From Holophagales bacterium (GTDB taxonomy: Bacteria > Acidobacteriota > Thermoanaerobaculia > Multivoradales > Multivoraceae), in assembly GCA_009843505.1 (NCBI GenBank), contig VYDI01000028.1, forward strand, positions 186,001-250,000: DNA of 64,000 nt. The letters are read 5' to 3'. The position numbers were made by a program, and so were the translations under genes. The notes below the pieces were generated by a model. It was not told the DNA's origin, searched no databases, and saw only the letters and a program-made list of their open reading frames with translations. This document shows positions 34,249-41,686 of the stretch, one piece after another. Position 1 is the first letter of the stretch. The number at the start of each line of letters is the position of its first letter.

Positions 34249-36448
34249 CCAACTGTTCCGCATAGGCGGCCAGTACGCCGGCGGTGATGTCGATCTGCCA
34301 CTGGGCCTCGTCCCAATCGCGCTGCTCGATCGCCTCCCGCACTCCCGGCAACGTCTTCACACCGTAGCCGGTGTACATGCCCGGCGCATAGAGATGATGC
34401 CGGAACCAGGGCCGACGCGGCAGACCCTCGCTCCGGGTCAGCCGGCGCTCGCTCTTTGTGACCAACTCGTCGAGCGCCACCTGGGTGGCCACGTCGCCAC
34501 TCCGGACGGCCTCCGCCAGCGCGCGGTCGGCGGCCTTCGCCGCCCGTCCGAGCCGGTCGTGCGCGTTTCTGAGCGGCGCGAAGTTCAGGTGCGGCGCCGG
34601 CGGATCGGCCTCAGGCTCGACGAACGCTTTCGTCGGATCGGCCGCCAGGCGCAGGGCGGCGCTGTCGAGCAGCTCGTTCTCGCGCTCGATCTTCCGGCGC
34701 TCCTCGTCGGCCAGGTCCGCCACCTCGTCGATGTACCGGCCGGCGGTCGCGGCGGTCGTGCCGAACTCGAACGGGAGCACGTCGGCGTTGGCGAGCCGCA
34801 GAGTCAGACGCAGCCCGGTGCGGGCAAGCACGGCGCCGTAGACCGCACCGGGATCGACGAACCGACGGAAGAAGTCGAACGTGTCGAAAGCGGTGTGGTA
34901 CTCGCCGCCTGAACCTTCGCCGCCGTAGCCGACATTCAGCGACGACACGCCGAGGTGCTGCAGGAACGGAGAGTAGTCCGAGCCCGATCCCAGGGCCGCG
35001 ATCCGCAGTCGTCCCGAGGACTGGAGCCGCTCGTACTCCGTGCGGTTGCCGTTGACCCGCCGGAACGCGAGCAGACGTTCGCCCACGCTGACACCCGTCT
35101 GCGGATCCTCGACGTCGCCGGCGACCTGATTGACCAGGGTCTCGAGGGCGTGCGAGCCGCCCGCGCGCAGGAAACCGCGGCTGTTCGAGTCCGAGTTGAT
35201 GTAGACGGCCGCGTGCTCGCGCAGGGCCTCGGCGTGGTGCTCGGCCCACTCGGTCGAACCGAGCAGGCCCGGTTCCTCGGCGTCCCAGGCGGCATAGACG
35301 ACCGTGCGCCTTGGCGGGTGGCCTTCCCGGGCCAGCCGTCCGAGCGCCTTCGCCTCGGCCATCAGGCCAACCAGGCCGCTGATCGGATCCCGGGCGCCGA
35401 TCACCCAGGCGTCGTGGTGGTTGCCCCGCAGGATCCACTGATCCGGCCTCTCCGCGCCCTGCATGCGGGCGATCACGTTGTGCGCAGGCGCCAGACTCCA
35501 GTCGAACTCGAGCTGGAGCCGCACCCGGGCGGGACCCGGACCGATCCGGTAGGTGATCGGCAGACCGCCCCGCCACGCGCCCGGCGCGGTTTCGCCCCCC
35601 AGTGCCTCTAGCAGCGGCTGAGCGTCCCGCCAGGCGATCGGCAGGACCGGGATCCGCATCAACGTGTCCGCGTCCTCCCGCGTGAGCCGCGGCTCGCCTT
35701 CGACGGCGCCCCGCATCGGCGTCAGCGGATCGCCCGGACGGAGCGGAAGGTCGAGCACCGAACCCCGCTGCACGGCGGTCGAGTGCTTGAACGAGCCGTC
35801 CGGATACCCGGCGCCCTGGCTGTAGCCGTCGTCGCCCGGGTCGTTGAAGATGAGGCATCCGATCGCACCGCGCTCGTAGGCGACCTTCGGCTTGATCCCG
35901 CGCCAGGAGCCCCCGTAGCGGACGATCACGATCTTCCCCCGGACGTCGATGCCCAGCCGCTCCAGCACCTCGTAGTCCTCGGGCACGCCCCGGTTCACGT
36001 AGACCAGCTCCCCGGTGACGTCGCCGTCGGCCGAGAAGGCGTTGAAGGGCGGCAACCCTTCGGCCACCGCAACCTCCGCGGTGCCGTCGCCCGCAGCCGG
36101 CTCCTCGACGAGCGAGGCCTCGAACCGTGTCGGCTCCAGCAGGGTCAGCGCCCGCAGCCGCGGGGTCGGGAAGAGAACGTCGAAGGTCTCGATCTCGGCT
36201 TCGAAGCCCCACTCCCTGAACCGCTCGACCATCCAGTGCGCGTTCGCCTCCGTCTGCGGCGCCCCGGCATGATGAGGCCGCGGGGTCATCAGCCGGTTCC
36301 ACTCGAGCAGCTCGTCCGCGACGATCCACTCGTCGGCCCGCTGCTCCATCTCGCGCTGCGCCTCGACGCGACCGGGATGGAAGCCGATCAGCTCCTGGGC
36401 GCCGGCCGGAGCCGCGACAAGGATGAAGGCCAGCAATAACGGTCTCAC
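34220..36448 (-). CDS. Secreted M28 metallopeptidase (glutamate carboxypeptidase II-like)
   Basis: 742-residue exported zinc aminopeptidase/carboxypeptidase. Signal peptide residues 1-17 (LLLAFILVAAPAGAQ). A PA domain insert precedes the M28 catalytic core. Zinc and catalytic residues are seen in NHHDAW (H), GARDPISG (D), WDAEEPGLLGS (EE pair), NSDSN (D) and EYHTAFDT (H), matching GCPII. A C-terminal TfR-dimerisation-like helical domain ends the protein. The start is GTG 36448, one base after the folD stop, so it is the last gene of the nitrile hydratase-folD operon. It probably releases amino acids from peptides in the periplasm. Confidence 0.88.
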   Translation of the reverse strand: MRPLLLAFILVAAPAGAQELIGFHPGRVEAQREMEQRADEWIVADELLEWNRLMTPRPHHAGAPQTEANAHWMVERFREWGFEAEIETFDVLFPTPRLRALTLLEPTRFEASLVEEPAAGDGTAEVAVAEGLPPFNAFSADGDVTGELVYVNRGVPEDYEVLERLGIDVRGKIVIVRYGGSWRGIKPKVAYERGAIGCLIFNDPGDDGYSQGAGYPDGSFKHSTAVQRGSVLDLPLRPGDPLTPMRGAVEGEPRLTREDADTLMRIPVLPIAWRDAQPLLEALGGETAPGAWRGGLPITYRIGPGPARVRLQLEFDWSLAPAHNVIARMQGAERPDQWILRGNHHDAWVIGARDPISGLVGLMAEAKALGRLAREGHPPRRTVVYAAWDAEEPGLLGSTEWAEHHAEALREHAAVYINSDSNSRGFLRAGGSHALETLVNQVAGDVEDPQTGVSVGERLLAFRRVNGNRTEYERLQSSGRLRIAALGSGSDYSPFLQHLGVSSLNVGYGGEGSGGEYHTAFDTFDFFRRFVDPGAVYGAVLARTGLRLTLRLANADVLPFEFGTTAATAGRYIDEVADLADEERRKIERENELLDSAALRLAADPTKAFVEPEADPPAPHLNFAPLRNAHDRLGRAAKAADRALAEAVRSGDVATQVALDELVTKSERRLTRSEGLPRRPWFRHHLYAPGMYTGYGVKTLPGVREAIEQRDWDEAQWQIDITAGVLAAYAEQLEKMAGLLSP

Positions 36449-36449
36449 T

Positions 36450-37307
36450 TCACGCCCCCCTATCCGCGGCCGCCAGCACCGTGTTTCGCAGCAGCATCGC
36501 CACCGTCGTCGGACCGACTCCGCCGAGCCGCGGAGTGATCCAGCTCGCCACCTCGCCAACGGACTCGTCCACGTCGGGCAGGAGCTTCCTGCCCTCCCAA
36601 CTGATGCCGCCGCTGACGACGACGGCGCCCGGCTTGATCATCTCCGGCTTCACGAAGCGCGGCACGCCGAGCGCCGCGACCACGATGTCGGCGCGGCGCG
36701 TGAACGGGGTCACGTCCCTGGCGCCAGTGTGCACGACCGTGATCACGGCGTTCGCGCCCGGCTGCTTGAGGGTGAGCAGCAGCGCGAGCGGCCGACCCAG
36801 AGTGGGCCCCCGGCCCAGGACGACGACCTCACGGCCGCCGATGTCGATCCCGTAGTGCATCAGCATCGCCTGAATGCCGGCCGGTGTGCACGGCACCGGG
36901 CCCTTCTCCTGTAGCACCAGCTTGCCGAGGTTCACCGGATGCAGACCATCCGCGTCCTTCTTCGGGTCCATGCGGGCGAGAGCTTCGTTGAAGTCGAAGC
37001 CGGAAGGCACCGGGTGCTGAATGATGTAGGCGTCGACCTCCGGATCCGCGTTGAACCGGTCAACCGCGGCAAGGAGTTCCCGCTGGCCCGCGTCCGCCGG
37101 CACCTGTTCGTGGAATGAAGCGACGCCGACCTCTTCGCAGGTTTCGTGCTTCTTGCGGACGTAGCCCGCCGAGGCCGCGTCGTCGCCGACGAGAATCGTG
37201 CCCAGGCCCGGCTTGACGCCCGCGGAAGCGAGTTCCTCGACCCGTTCCGCGACTTCCGCCAGCACGGCCTCGGCCACCGGTTGGCCTGCGAGAAGTTCAG
37301 CCGTCAT
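36450..37307 (-). CDS. folD: Bifunctional methylenetetrahydrofolate dehydrogenase/cyclohydrolase
   Basis: 285-residue FolD that interconverts methylene- and formyl-tetrahydrofolate. Family markers are visible: the catalytic lysine region SAGYVRKKHETCEEVG, the QHPVPSGFDFNEAL variant of the QLPLP motif, DADGLHPVN, PCTPAGIQAML, and VVVLGRGPTLGRPLA for NADP binding, with VSGGISW and GGVGPTTVAMLL at the end. The QLPLP motif reads QHPVP, a modest departure. ATG 37307 overlaps the stop of the nitrile hydratase accessory gene (ATGA), which is an unusual neighbour for folD. Confidence 0.95.
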   Translation of the reverse strand: MTAELLAGQPVAEAVLAEVAERVEELASAGVKPGLGTILVGDDAASAGYVRKKHETCEEVGVASFHEQVPADAGQRELLAAVDRFNADPEVDAYIIQHPVPSGFDFNEALARMDPKKDADGLHPVNLGKLVLQEKGPVPCTPAGIQAMLMHYGIDIGGREVVVLGRGPTLGRPLALLLTLKQPGANAVITVVHTGARDVTPFTRRADIVVAALGVPRFVKPEMIKPGAVVVSGGISWEGRKLLPDVDESVGEVASWITPRLGGVGPTTVAMLLRNTVLAAADRGA

Positions 37308-37669
37308 TCGTCGTTCTCCGTTGGGTGTTCGTGGTGGTGCTCGTGGCCATGCGGCCGGGCCGCGAGCTGTCCGCTCAGGCGATCGATGTCCGTCGCCGCG
37401 ACGAGTCCAGCCGCTTCGAGTGAATCCTCGAATGCCTCCTGCCAGCGCTGCCAGTAGTTCCACTCCTCGTCTGAAGCGGTTTCTTCCCAGGCAGCGATCG
37501 CGCCGATCAATCGCCCGCGGAACGCTTCCCAGTCGAGCCGGCCGGCCTCCACCAGGGCCATCGTCAGCCCGAACAGGCGGCTCTCCCAGGGCGCGCTGAA
37601 CGCCAGTTCCCCGTTTTCGCGCGGAGGCGCGGCGGCACCGTCCTCATCCAGGCGGACAGGCAGGTTCAT
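37304..37669 (-). CDS. Nitrile hydratase accessory protein
   Basis: 121-residue protein resembling the nitrile hydratase accessory/activator family, with the ENGELAFSAPWESRLFGLTMALVEAGRLDWEAFRGRLI segment that also resembles the N-terminus of nitrile hydratase beta subunits. In cobalt-type enzymes this protein helps deliver metal and mature the alpha subunit. The C-terminus is His-rich (HGHEHHHEH), which may bind the metal. The start ATG 37669 overlaps the alpha subunit stop, and its stop overlaps the folD start. Confidence 0.85.
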   Translation of the reverse strand: MNLPVRLDEDGAAAPPRENGELAFSAPWESRLFGLTMALVEAGRLDWEAFRGRLIGAIAAWEETASDEEWNYWQRWQEAFEDSLEAAGLVAATDIDRLSGQLAARPHGHEHHHEHPTENDE

Positions 37670-38274
37670 CCCGTCCGCTGGAGTCGCTCGACGCCGATCA
37701 TCGAATCGCGGGTGACGAGGTCGGTCAGCTCCTCCGCGCCCAGGCCGTCCGTGCCCTCCGGCCGCTGCGGCAGGACCATGTAGCGGACCTCGGCGCTGGA
37801 ATCCCAGACCCGCACTTCGACGTCCGGGGACAGGTCGAGCCCCAACTCTGCGAGGAGCCGACGCGGTTCCCGCACCGCGCGCGACCGGTAGGCGGGCGAC
37901 TTGTACCAGGCCGGCGGCAGTCCGAGCACCGCCCACGGGTAGCACGAGCAGAGGGTGCAGACGACGAGGTTGTGGACGGACTCCGTGTTCTCCTTGACGA
38001 CGAGACGGGCGACGTGGGCGTCCGTGTTGTCGCCGAAGCCCAGTTCCCTGATGGCGGGCATCCCGTCCTCAAGCAGCCGCGCCCTGAACTTCGGATCGGT
38101 CCAGGCCTTGGCCACCACCCGGGCGCCGCGCAGCGGCCCGATGTCCTGCTCGTAGCGTTCGACCAGAGCGTCGACTGCGGCGGACTTGACCAGCCCCTTC
38201 CCCACCAGCAGCGCCTCGATCGCCTCGGTGCGGGTTTCCGGGGATTCGCTTCCGTGCCGGTGATCGGCAGTCAT
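37666..38274 (-). CDS. nthA: Nitrile hydratase alpha subunit, cobalt type
   Basis: 202-residue metal-bearing subunit of nitrile hydratase, which converts nitriles to amides. The active-site motif reads V-C106-T-L-C109-S-C111-Y; threonine after the first cysteine marks the cobalt-containing type (iron-type has serine). Two of the cysteines are normally oxidised to sulfinic and sulfenic acids. The rest of the family layout is present (RARLLEDGMPAIRELGF, WYKSPAYRSRAVREPR, DSSAEVRYMVLPQRPEGT). It is coupled to nthB upstream and the accessory gene downstream. Confidence 0.95.
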   Translation of the reverse strand: MTADHRHGSESPETRTEAIEALLVGKGLVKSAAVDALVERYEQDIGPLRGARVVAKAWTDPKFRARLLEDGMPAIRELGFGDNTDAHVARLVVKENTESVHNLVVCTLCSCYPWAVLGLPPAWYKSPAYRSRAVREPRRLLAELGLDLSPDVEVRVWDSSAEVRYMVLPQRPEGTDGLGAEELTDLVTRDSMIGVERLQRTG

Positions 38275-38864
38275 CCGGTCGCCTCCAGGTAAGGCTCGAA
38301 CAGATCGATGTAGACCGTGGCGGCGGCCTCCGCCTCCTCGCCCCAGAGCTCCCGGCTGTCGAAGGCGACGGTGTAGAGGTACTCCGGCGACTCGCCCCGG
38401 TCGTCCGCGTTCGTGTCGGGATAGACGCAGGCCGGATGGACCTCGGCGATCACGCCCCTGCGGTCGCGGGCGTAGCCGGGCAGCCGCGTGTGCCCCTGCG
38501 GGTACCGGTTCCACGTGCGCACCGCGTCGCCGGCCGCGAAACGGGGCTCGCGGTCGATCTCGCGCACGACCGAGCCCACGTGCTCGGGGCGCTCGACCGC
38601 CGCGTCGCCGACCAGCCGTTCGGCCGCCAGGGTCTCCAGTGCGTAGAGCCAGCGGCCGTAGTAGCCGTCCGCAAGGTAGCGGTCCGCCGGCATCCGCTCG
38701 ACCGCATGACGGAAGGCGTCGAGGTTCGCCAGGCCGGCCCCGATGGCGTAGCCCGCCAGGGCGCAGACCCGGCCCTGCCAGGCCTCCGGGAACAGGGCCT
38801 CGTCCGGACGCCGGTCCACGGCGCCGAAGCCGTGCATCCCGCCCATGTCGTGGATTCCGTTCAC
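38271..38864 (-). CDS. nthB: Nitrile hydratase beta subunit
   Basis: 197-residue partner of NthA. Typical start MNGIHDMGGMHGFG, followed by a helical N-terminal half and a C-terminal beta-barrel (FAAGDAVRTWNRYPQGHTRLPGYARDRRGVI ... VYIDLFEPYLEA). Order beta-alpha-accessory is usual for cobalt-type enzymes. First gene of the five-gene operon that continues with nthA, the accessory gene, folD and an M28 peptidase gene. It is divergent from an aminotransferase gene, with a repeat copy between the two starts. Confidence 0.94.
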   Translation of the reverse strand: MNGIHDMGGMHGFGAVDRRPDEALFPEAWQGRVCALAGYAIGAGLANLDAFRHAVERMPADRYLADGYYGRWLYALETLAAERLVGDAAVERPEHVGSVVREIDREPRFAAGDAVRTWNRYPQGHTRLPGYARDRRGVIAEVHPACVYPDTNADDRGESPEYLYTVAFDSRELWGEEAEAAATVYIDLFEPYLEATG

Positions 38865-38928
38865 CCGTGTGCTCTCAGCGGCCCGAAGTCTAGCCCGCCG
38901 AAACCGGGTACGCCGGTGATTCCGCAGG

Positions 38929-38998
38929 CTGGGTGCGCGGGTCTTCTGACCCGCTGCCGCCGCAGGCGGCCAAGGGAACTCGCCGCGTAGCGGCGACC
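38929..38998 (-). repeat. Double-hairpin intergenic repeat, diverged copy
   Basis: On the minus strand it reads GGTCGCCGCTACGCGGCGA, a spacer, a GC-rich hairpin and GCACCCAG, the same architecture as the copies at 6451 and 9449 but with changed stems (compensating changes keep the hairpins). It lies between the divergent nthB and aminotransferase genes. Confidence 0.6.
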
Positions 38999-39012
38999 GC
39001 TAGGCTCACGGC

Positions 39013-40419
39013 ATGAACACCTCCGACCCAAGCCTTGCCGCCGCTACCCTGCCGCACAGCCACGACTACCCGTTCCTGGGTCAGGGCAGGGCGCCTCTGG
39101 AGGTGGCGGCCGCCGAGGGCTGCTACATGATCACGCCCACGGGTCGGCGGATCCTCGACGCTGCAGGAGGCGCCATCGTCTCGAACATCGGCCACGGCCG
39201 GCGTGAGGTGGGGGAAGCCTACGCACGGGCCGCGGCGCAGACGGACTACATCGTGCCTCCCTTCGCGACCCCGGCGCGGGCGGAGCTGGTCCACCGCATG
39301 CGCACCCGCTGGCTGCCCGGCGACATCAACCGCGTCCTGTTCGCGAGCGGCGGTTCCGAGGCGATGGACCTGGCGATCCGGTTCGCCCGCCAGCACCACC
39401 TGTCGGCCGGGCGTCCCGAGCGCTGGCGGGTGTTCGGGCGCCAACTCTCCTACCACGGCGCCACGATGGCCACGCTCGCCGTCGGCGGACACCAGGGGCG
39501 CCGGGCCGGCTTCGAGCCCTGGCTGATCGACGAGCAGACCGACCAGCCGCGGCCGCCCGCCCACTACTGCATGCGCTGTCCGCTCGGCAAGACGTTTCCC
39601 GGCTGCGACATCGCCTGCGCCGACGAGGTGGAGCGGGTGTTCGAGGAGATCGGCCCGGAGGAGATCGCGGCCTTCGTCGTCGAGCCGATCGTCGGCTCGA
39701 ACGCCGGCGCGCTCGTGCCCCCGGGCGACTACCTCGAGCGGGTCGCCCGGATCTGCAGGCGGCACGGCATCCTGCTGATCGCCGACGAGGTGATGACCGG
39801 CTACGGCCGGACCGGCCGCAAGTTCGGTGTCGACCACTGGGACGTCGTGCCCGACATCCTGGTCGGCGGCAAGGGGCTGACCGGCGGCTACGCGCCCCTG
39901 GTCGCGATCTGCGCCCGCGACGAGGTCACGGCGCCCATCGCGGAGGCGGGGGACTCCGTCATGTTCTTCACCTACGGCGCCCACTCGCCCGCCTGCGCCG
40001 CGGCCAGCGAAGTGCTGCGCATCCTCGAGGACGAGGAACTCGTCGAACGCGCCGCCACCGTCGGCGCGGTGCTGGGCGAGCGCCTGCGCGAGACCTTCGC
40101 CGATCATCCCCACGTCGCCGAGGTCCGCGGCCGCGGCCTGCTCTACGGCATCGAGATCGTCCAGGACCGCGAGACCCTCGAGCCGTTCCCGGCCGAACTC
40201 TCGCTGGTCAACGCCGTCGTCGCGGCCGGCCTGTCGATGGACGTCTTCTTCTACCCCGGCGGCAACGACCCGGCCCGCGATGTCGTCTGCCTGGGCCCGC
40301 CCTTCATCCTCGGCGACGAGGAGATCGAGAAGATCGTCACCGTACTGCCCAAGGCGATCGACAGCGCGATCGCCCGCAAGGCGCCGGCGCCGTCGCTGCT
40401 GGGGCCGCCGGAGCGCTAG
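39013..40419 (+). CDS. Class III pyridoxal-phosphate aminotransferase (second)
   Basis: 468-residue omega-aminotransferase family enzyme. Phosphate-binding GGSEAMDLAIRFAR, then YHGATMATLAVGG, DEVMTGYGRTGRKFG, and the Schiff-base lysine in VGGKGLTGGYAPL. An internal CMRCPLGKTFPGC stretch has three cysteines that are not usual for the family; they could bind a metal or form a disulfide. Divergent from the nitrile hydratase operon. The substrate is unknown. Confidence 0.91.
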   Translation: MNTSDPSLAAATLPHSHDYPFLGQGRAPLEVAAAEGCYMITPTGRRILDAAGGAIVSNIGHGRREVGEAYARAAAQTDYIVPPFATPARAELVHRMRTRWLPGDINRVLFASGGSEAMDLAIRFARQHHLSAGRPERWRVFGRQLSYHGATMATLAVGGHQGRRAGFEPWLIDEQTDQPRPPAHYCMRCPLGKTFPGCDIACADEVERVFEEIGPEEIAAFVVEPIVGSNAGALVPPGDYLERVARICRRHGILLIADEVMTGYGRTGRKFGVDHWDVVPDILVGGKGLTGGYAPLVAICARDEVTAPIAEAGDSVMFFTYGAHSPACAAASEVLRILEDEELVERAATVGAVLGERLRETFADHPHVAEVRGRGLLYGIEIVQDRETLEPFPAELSLVNAVVAAGLSMDVFFYPGGNDPARDVVCLGPPFILGDEEIEKIVTVLPKAIDSAIARKAPAPSLLGPPER

Positions 40420-40487
40420 GCAGGCGCTTCAAGCGTCAGGGGTGATGGGATTCCAACGGGCAATCAAATCAAAAAACCGCGACTCTT

Positions 40488-40514
40488 GAGGCGATTTACG
40501 AGTAGAATCGCCTC
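40488..40514. promoter_or_regulatory. Operator-like inverted repeat overlapping the -10 of the Fic operon
   Basis: Perfect 9-base inverted repeat GAGGCGATT-N9-AATCGCCTC. A good -10 element TAGAAT (40503-40508) lies within the spacer and right arm, and the ATG of the Fic gene is at 40517, only about nine bases after it. Transcription would start at or within two or three bases of the ATG, so the mRNA is probably leaderless, and a protein bound to the repeat would block the promoter. No matching -35 was identified. Confidence 0.6.
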
Positions 40515-40516
40515 AC

Positions 40517-41686
40517 ATGTGGATCTGGCAACACCCAGATTGGCCGAGCTTCGTCTTCGACCCGGCCGCGTTCCCGGAACGCGTCGAGGCGTTTCATCGT
40601 GCGGCCGAACGCCTTTCCGGGCGCGTCGAAGCGCTGTCGAACGCCTACCAGACCGACGCGCACATCGCACTGATGCTCTCCGAAGTGATCGCCACGAGCG
40701 CGATCGAGGGCGAACGCCTGGACCGCGATTCGGTGCGTTCGTCCTTGCTCAGGCATTTCGGCGAGATCGTCGGCGCCCAGCACGAGGATGACCGGGCAGC
40801 CGGCGCCACCGAGCTGATCCTTGATGTTCGCCGGAACTGGCATCGCCCGCTGTCGCACGACACGCTGGGCCACTGGCAGTCGCTGGTCGTCGTCGACCGA
40901 TTGACGAGCACCATCATGCGCGGGGCCTACCGCAACAACCCCGAGCCGATGCAGATCGTCAGCGGTCGACACGCGGGCCGACCGCGCACCGTTCACTACG
41001 AAGCGCCGCCCGCCGCCCAGGTGCCCGCCGAGATGGAGCGTTTCCTGGACTGGTACAACGGCGACAGTCGAGAGCTCGACGGACCGGTTCGCGCCGCCGT
41101 TGCGCACGTCTGGTTCGAGAAGATCCACCCGTTCGACGACGGCAACGGGCGCGTGGGCCGGGCGATCTCCGATCACGCGCTTTCACAGTCCCTTGGCCGA
41201 CCGACGCTCGCGTGTCTGGCGACCGCCATTAGTGAGGGCCGGGACGGCTACTACGATGCGCTCGAAGCGGTCGGCCGCGGCAACCTCGACCTCGGCAGCT
41301 TCCTTGACTACTTCACTGCCGCCATCGTCCACGCACAGGAGATCGCCCTGGCCGAAGTGGCGTTCGTTCTGGACAAGACCCGGTTCCACGACCGCTACGG
41401 CGACCGGTTGAATGAGCGCCAGCGCAAGGTCATCGCCAGGGTCTTCGCCCAGGGGCGGACCGGATTCGCGGGCGGGCTGTCCGCCAGGAACTACGTATCG
41501 ATAGCCAGGTGTTCGCCGGCGACCGCCACCCGGGATCTGGCCGCGCTACGCGACATGGGAGCGCTGGTTTCGTCCGGGCGGGGACGCGCACTCCGTTACG
41601 AAGTCTCGTGCCCTGGACCTCCTTCCGGCTGGTCTCAGTCGGCCACGAACTCGACGGCCGGCGTGCAGGGTACGGTTGAGCCATGA
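40517..41686 (+). CDS. Fic family protein with DUF4172-like N-terminus and C-terminal winged helix
   Basis: 389-residue Fic protein, predicted to transfer AMP or another nucleotide moiety to a target. The Fic core motif is complete: H204-P-F-D-D-G-N-G-R-V-G-R215. An inhibitory motif [S/T]xxxE[G/N] sits N-terminally at T60-SAI-E64-G65, so it is self-inhibited (class II). The start MWIWQHPDWPSFVF matches the DUF4172 extension. The C-terminal 90 residues look like a winged-helix DNA-binding domain (SIARCSPATATRDLAALRDMGALVSSGRGRALRY). Its TGA overlaps the ATG of the methyltransferase gene (ATGA), coupling it to a restriction-modification pair. Confidence 0.93.
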   Translation: MWIWQHPDWPSFVFDPAAFPERVEAFHRAAERLSGRVEALSNAYQTDAHIALMLSEVIATSAIEGERLDRDSVRSSLLRHFGEIVGAQHEDDRAAGATELILDVRRNWHRPLSHDTLGHWQSLVVVDRLTSTIMRGAYRNNPEPMQIVSGRHAGRPRTVHYEAPPAAQVPAEMERFLDWYNGDSRELDGPVRAAVAHVWFEKIHPFDDGNGRVGRAISDHALSQSLGRPTLACLATAISEGRDGYYDALEAVGRGNLDLGSFLDYFTAAIVHAQEIALAEVAFVLDKTRFHDRYGDRLNERQRKVIARVFAQGRTGFAGGLSARNYVSIARCSPATATRDLAALRDMGALVSSGRGRALRYEVSCPGPPSGWSQSATNSTAGVQGTVEP

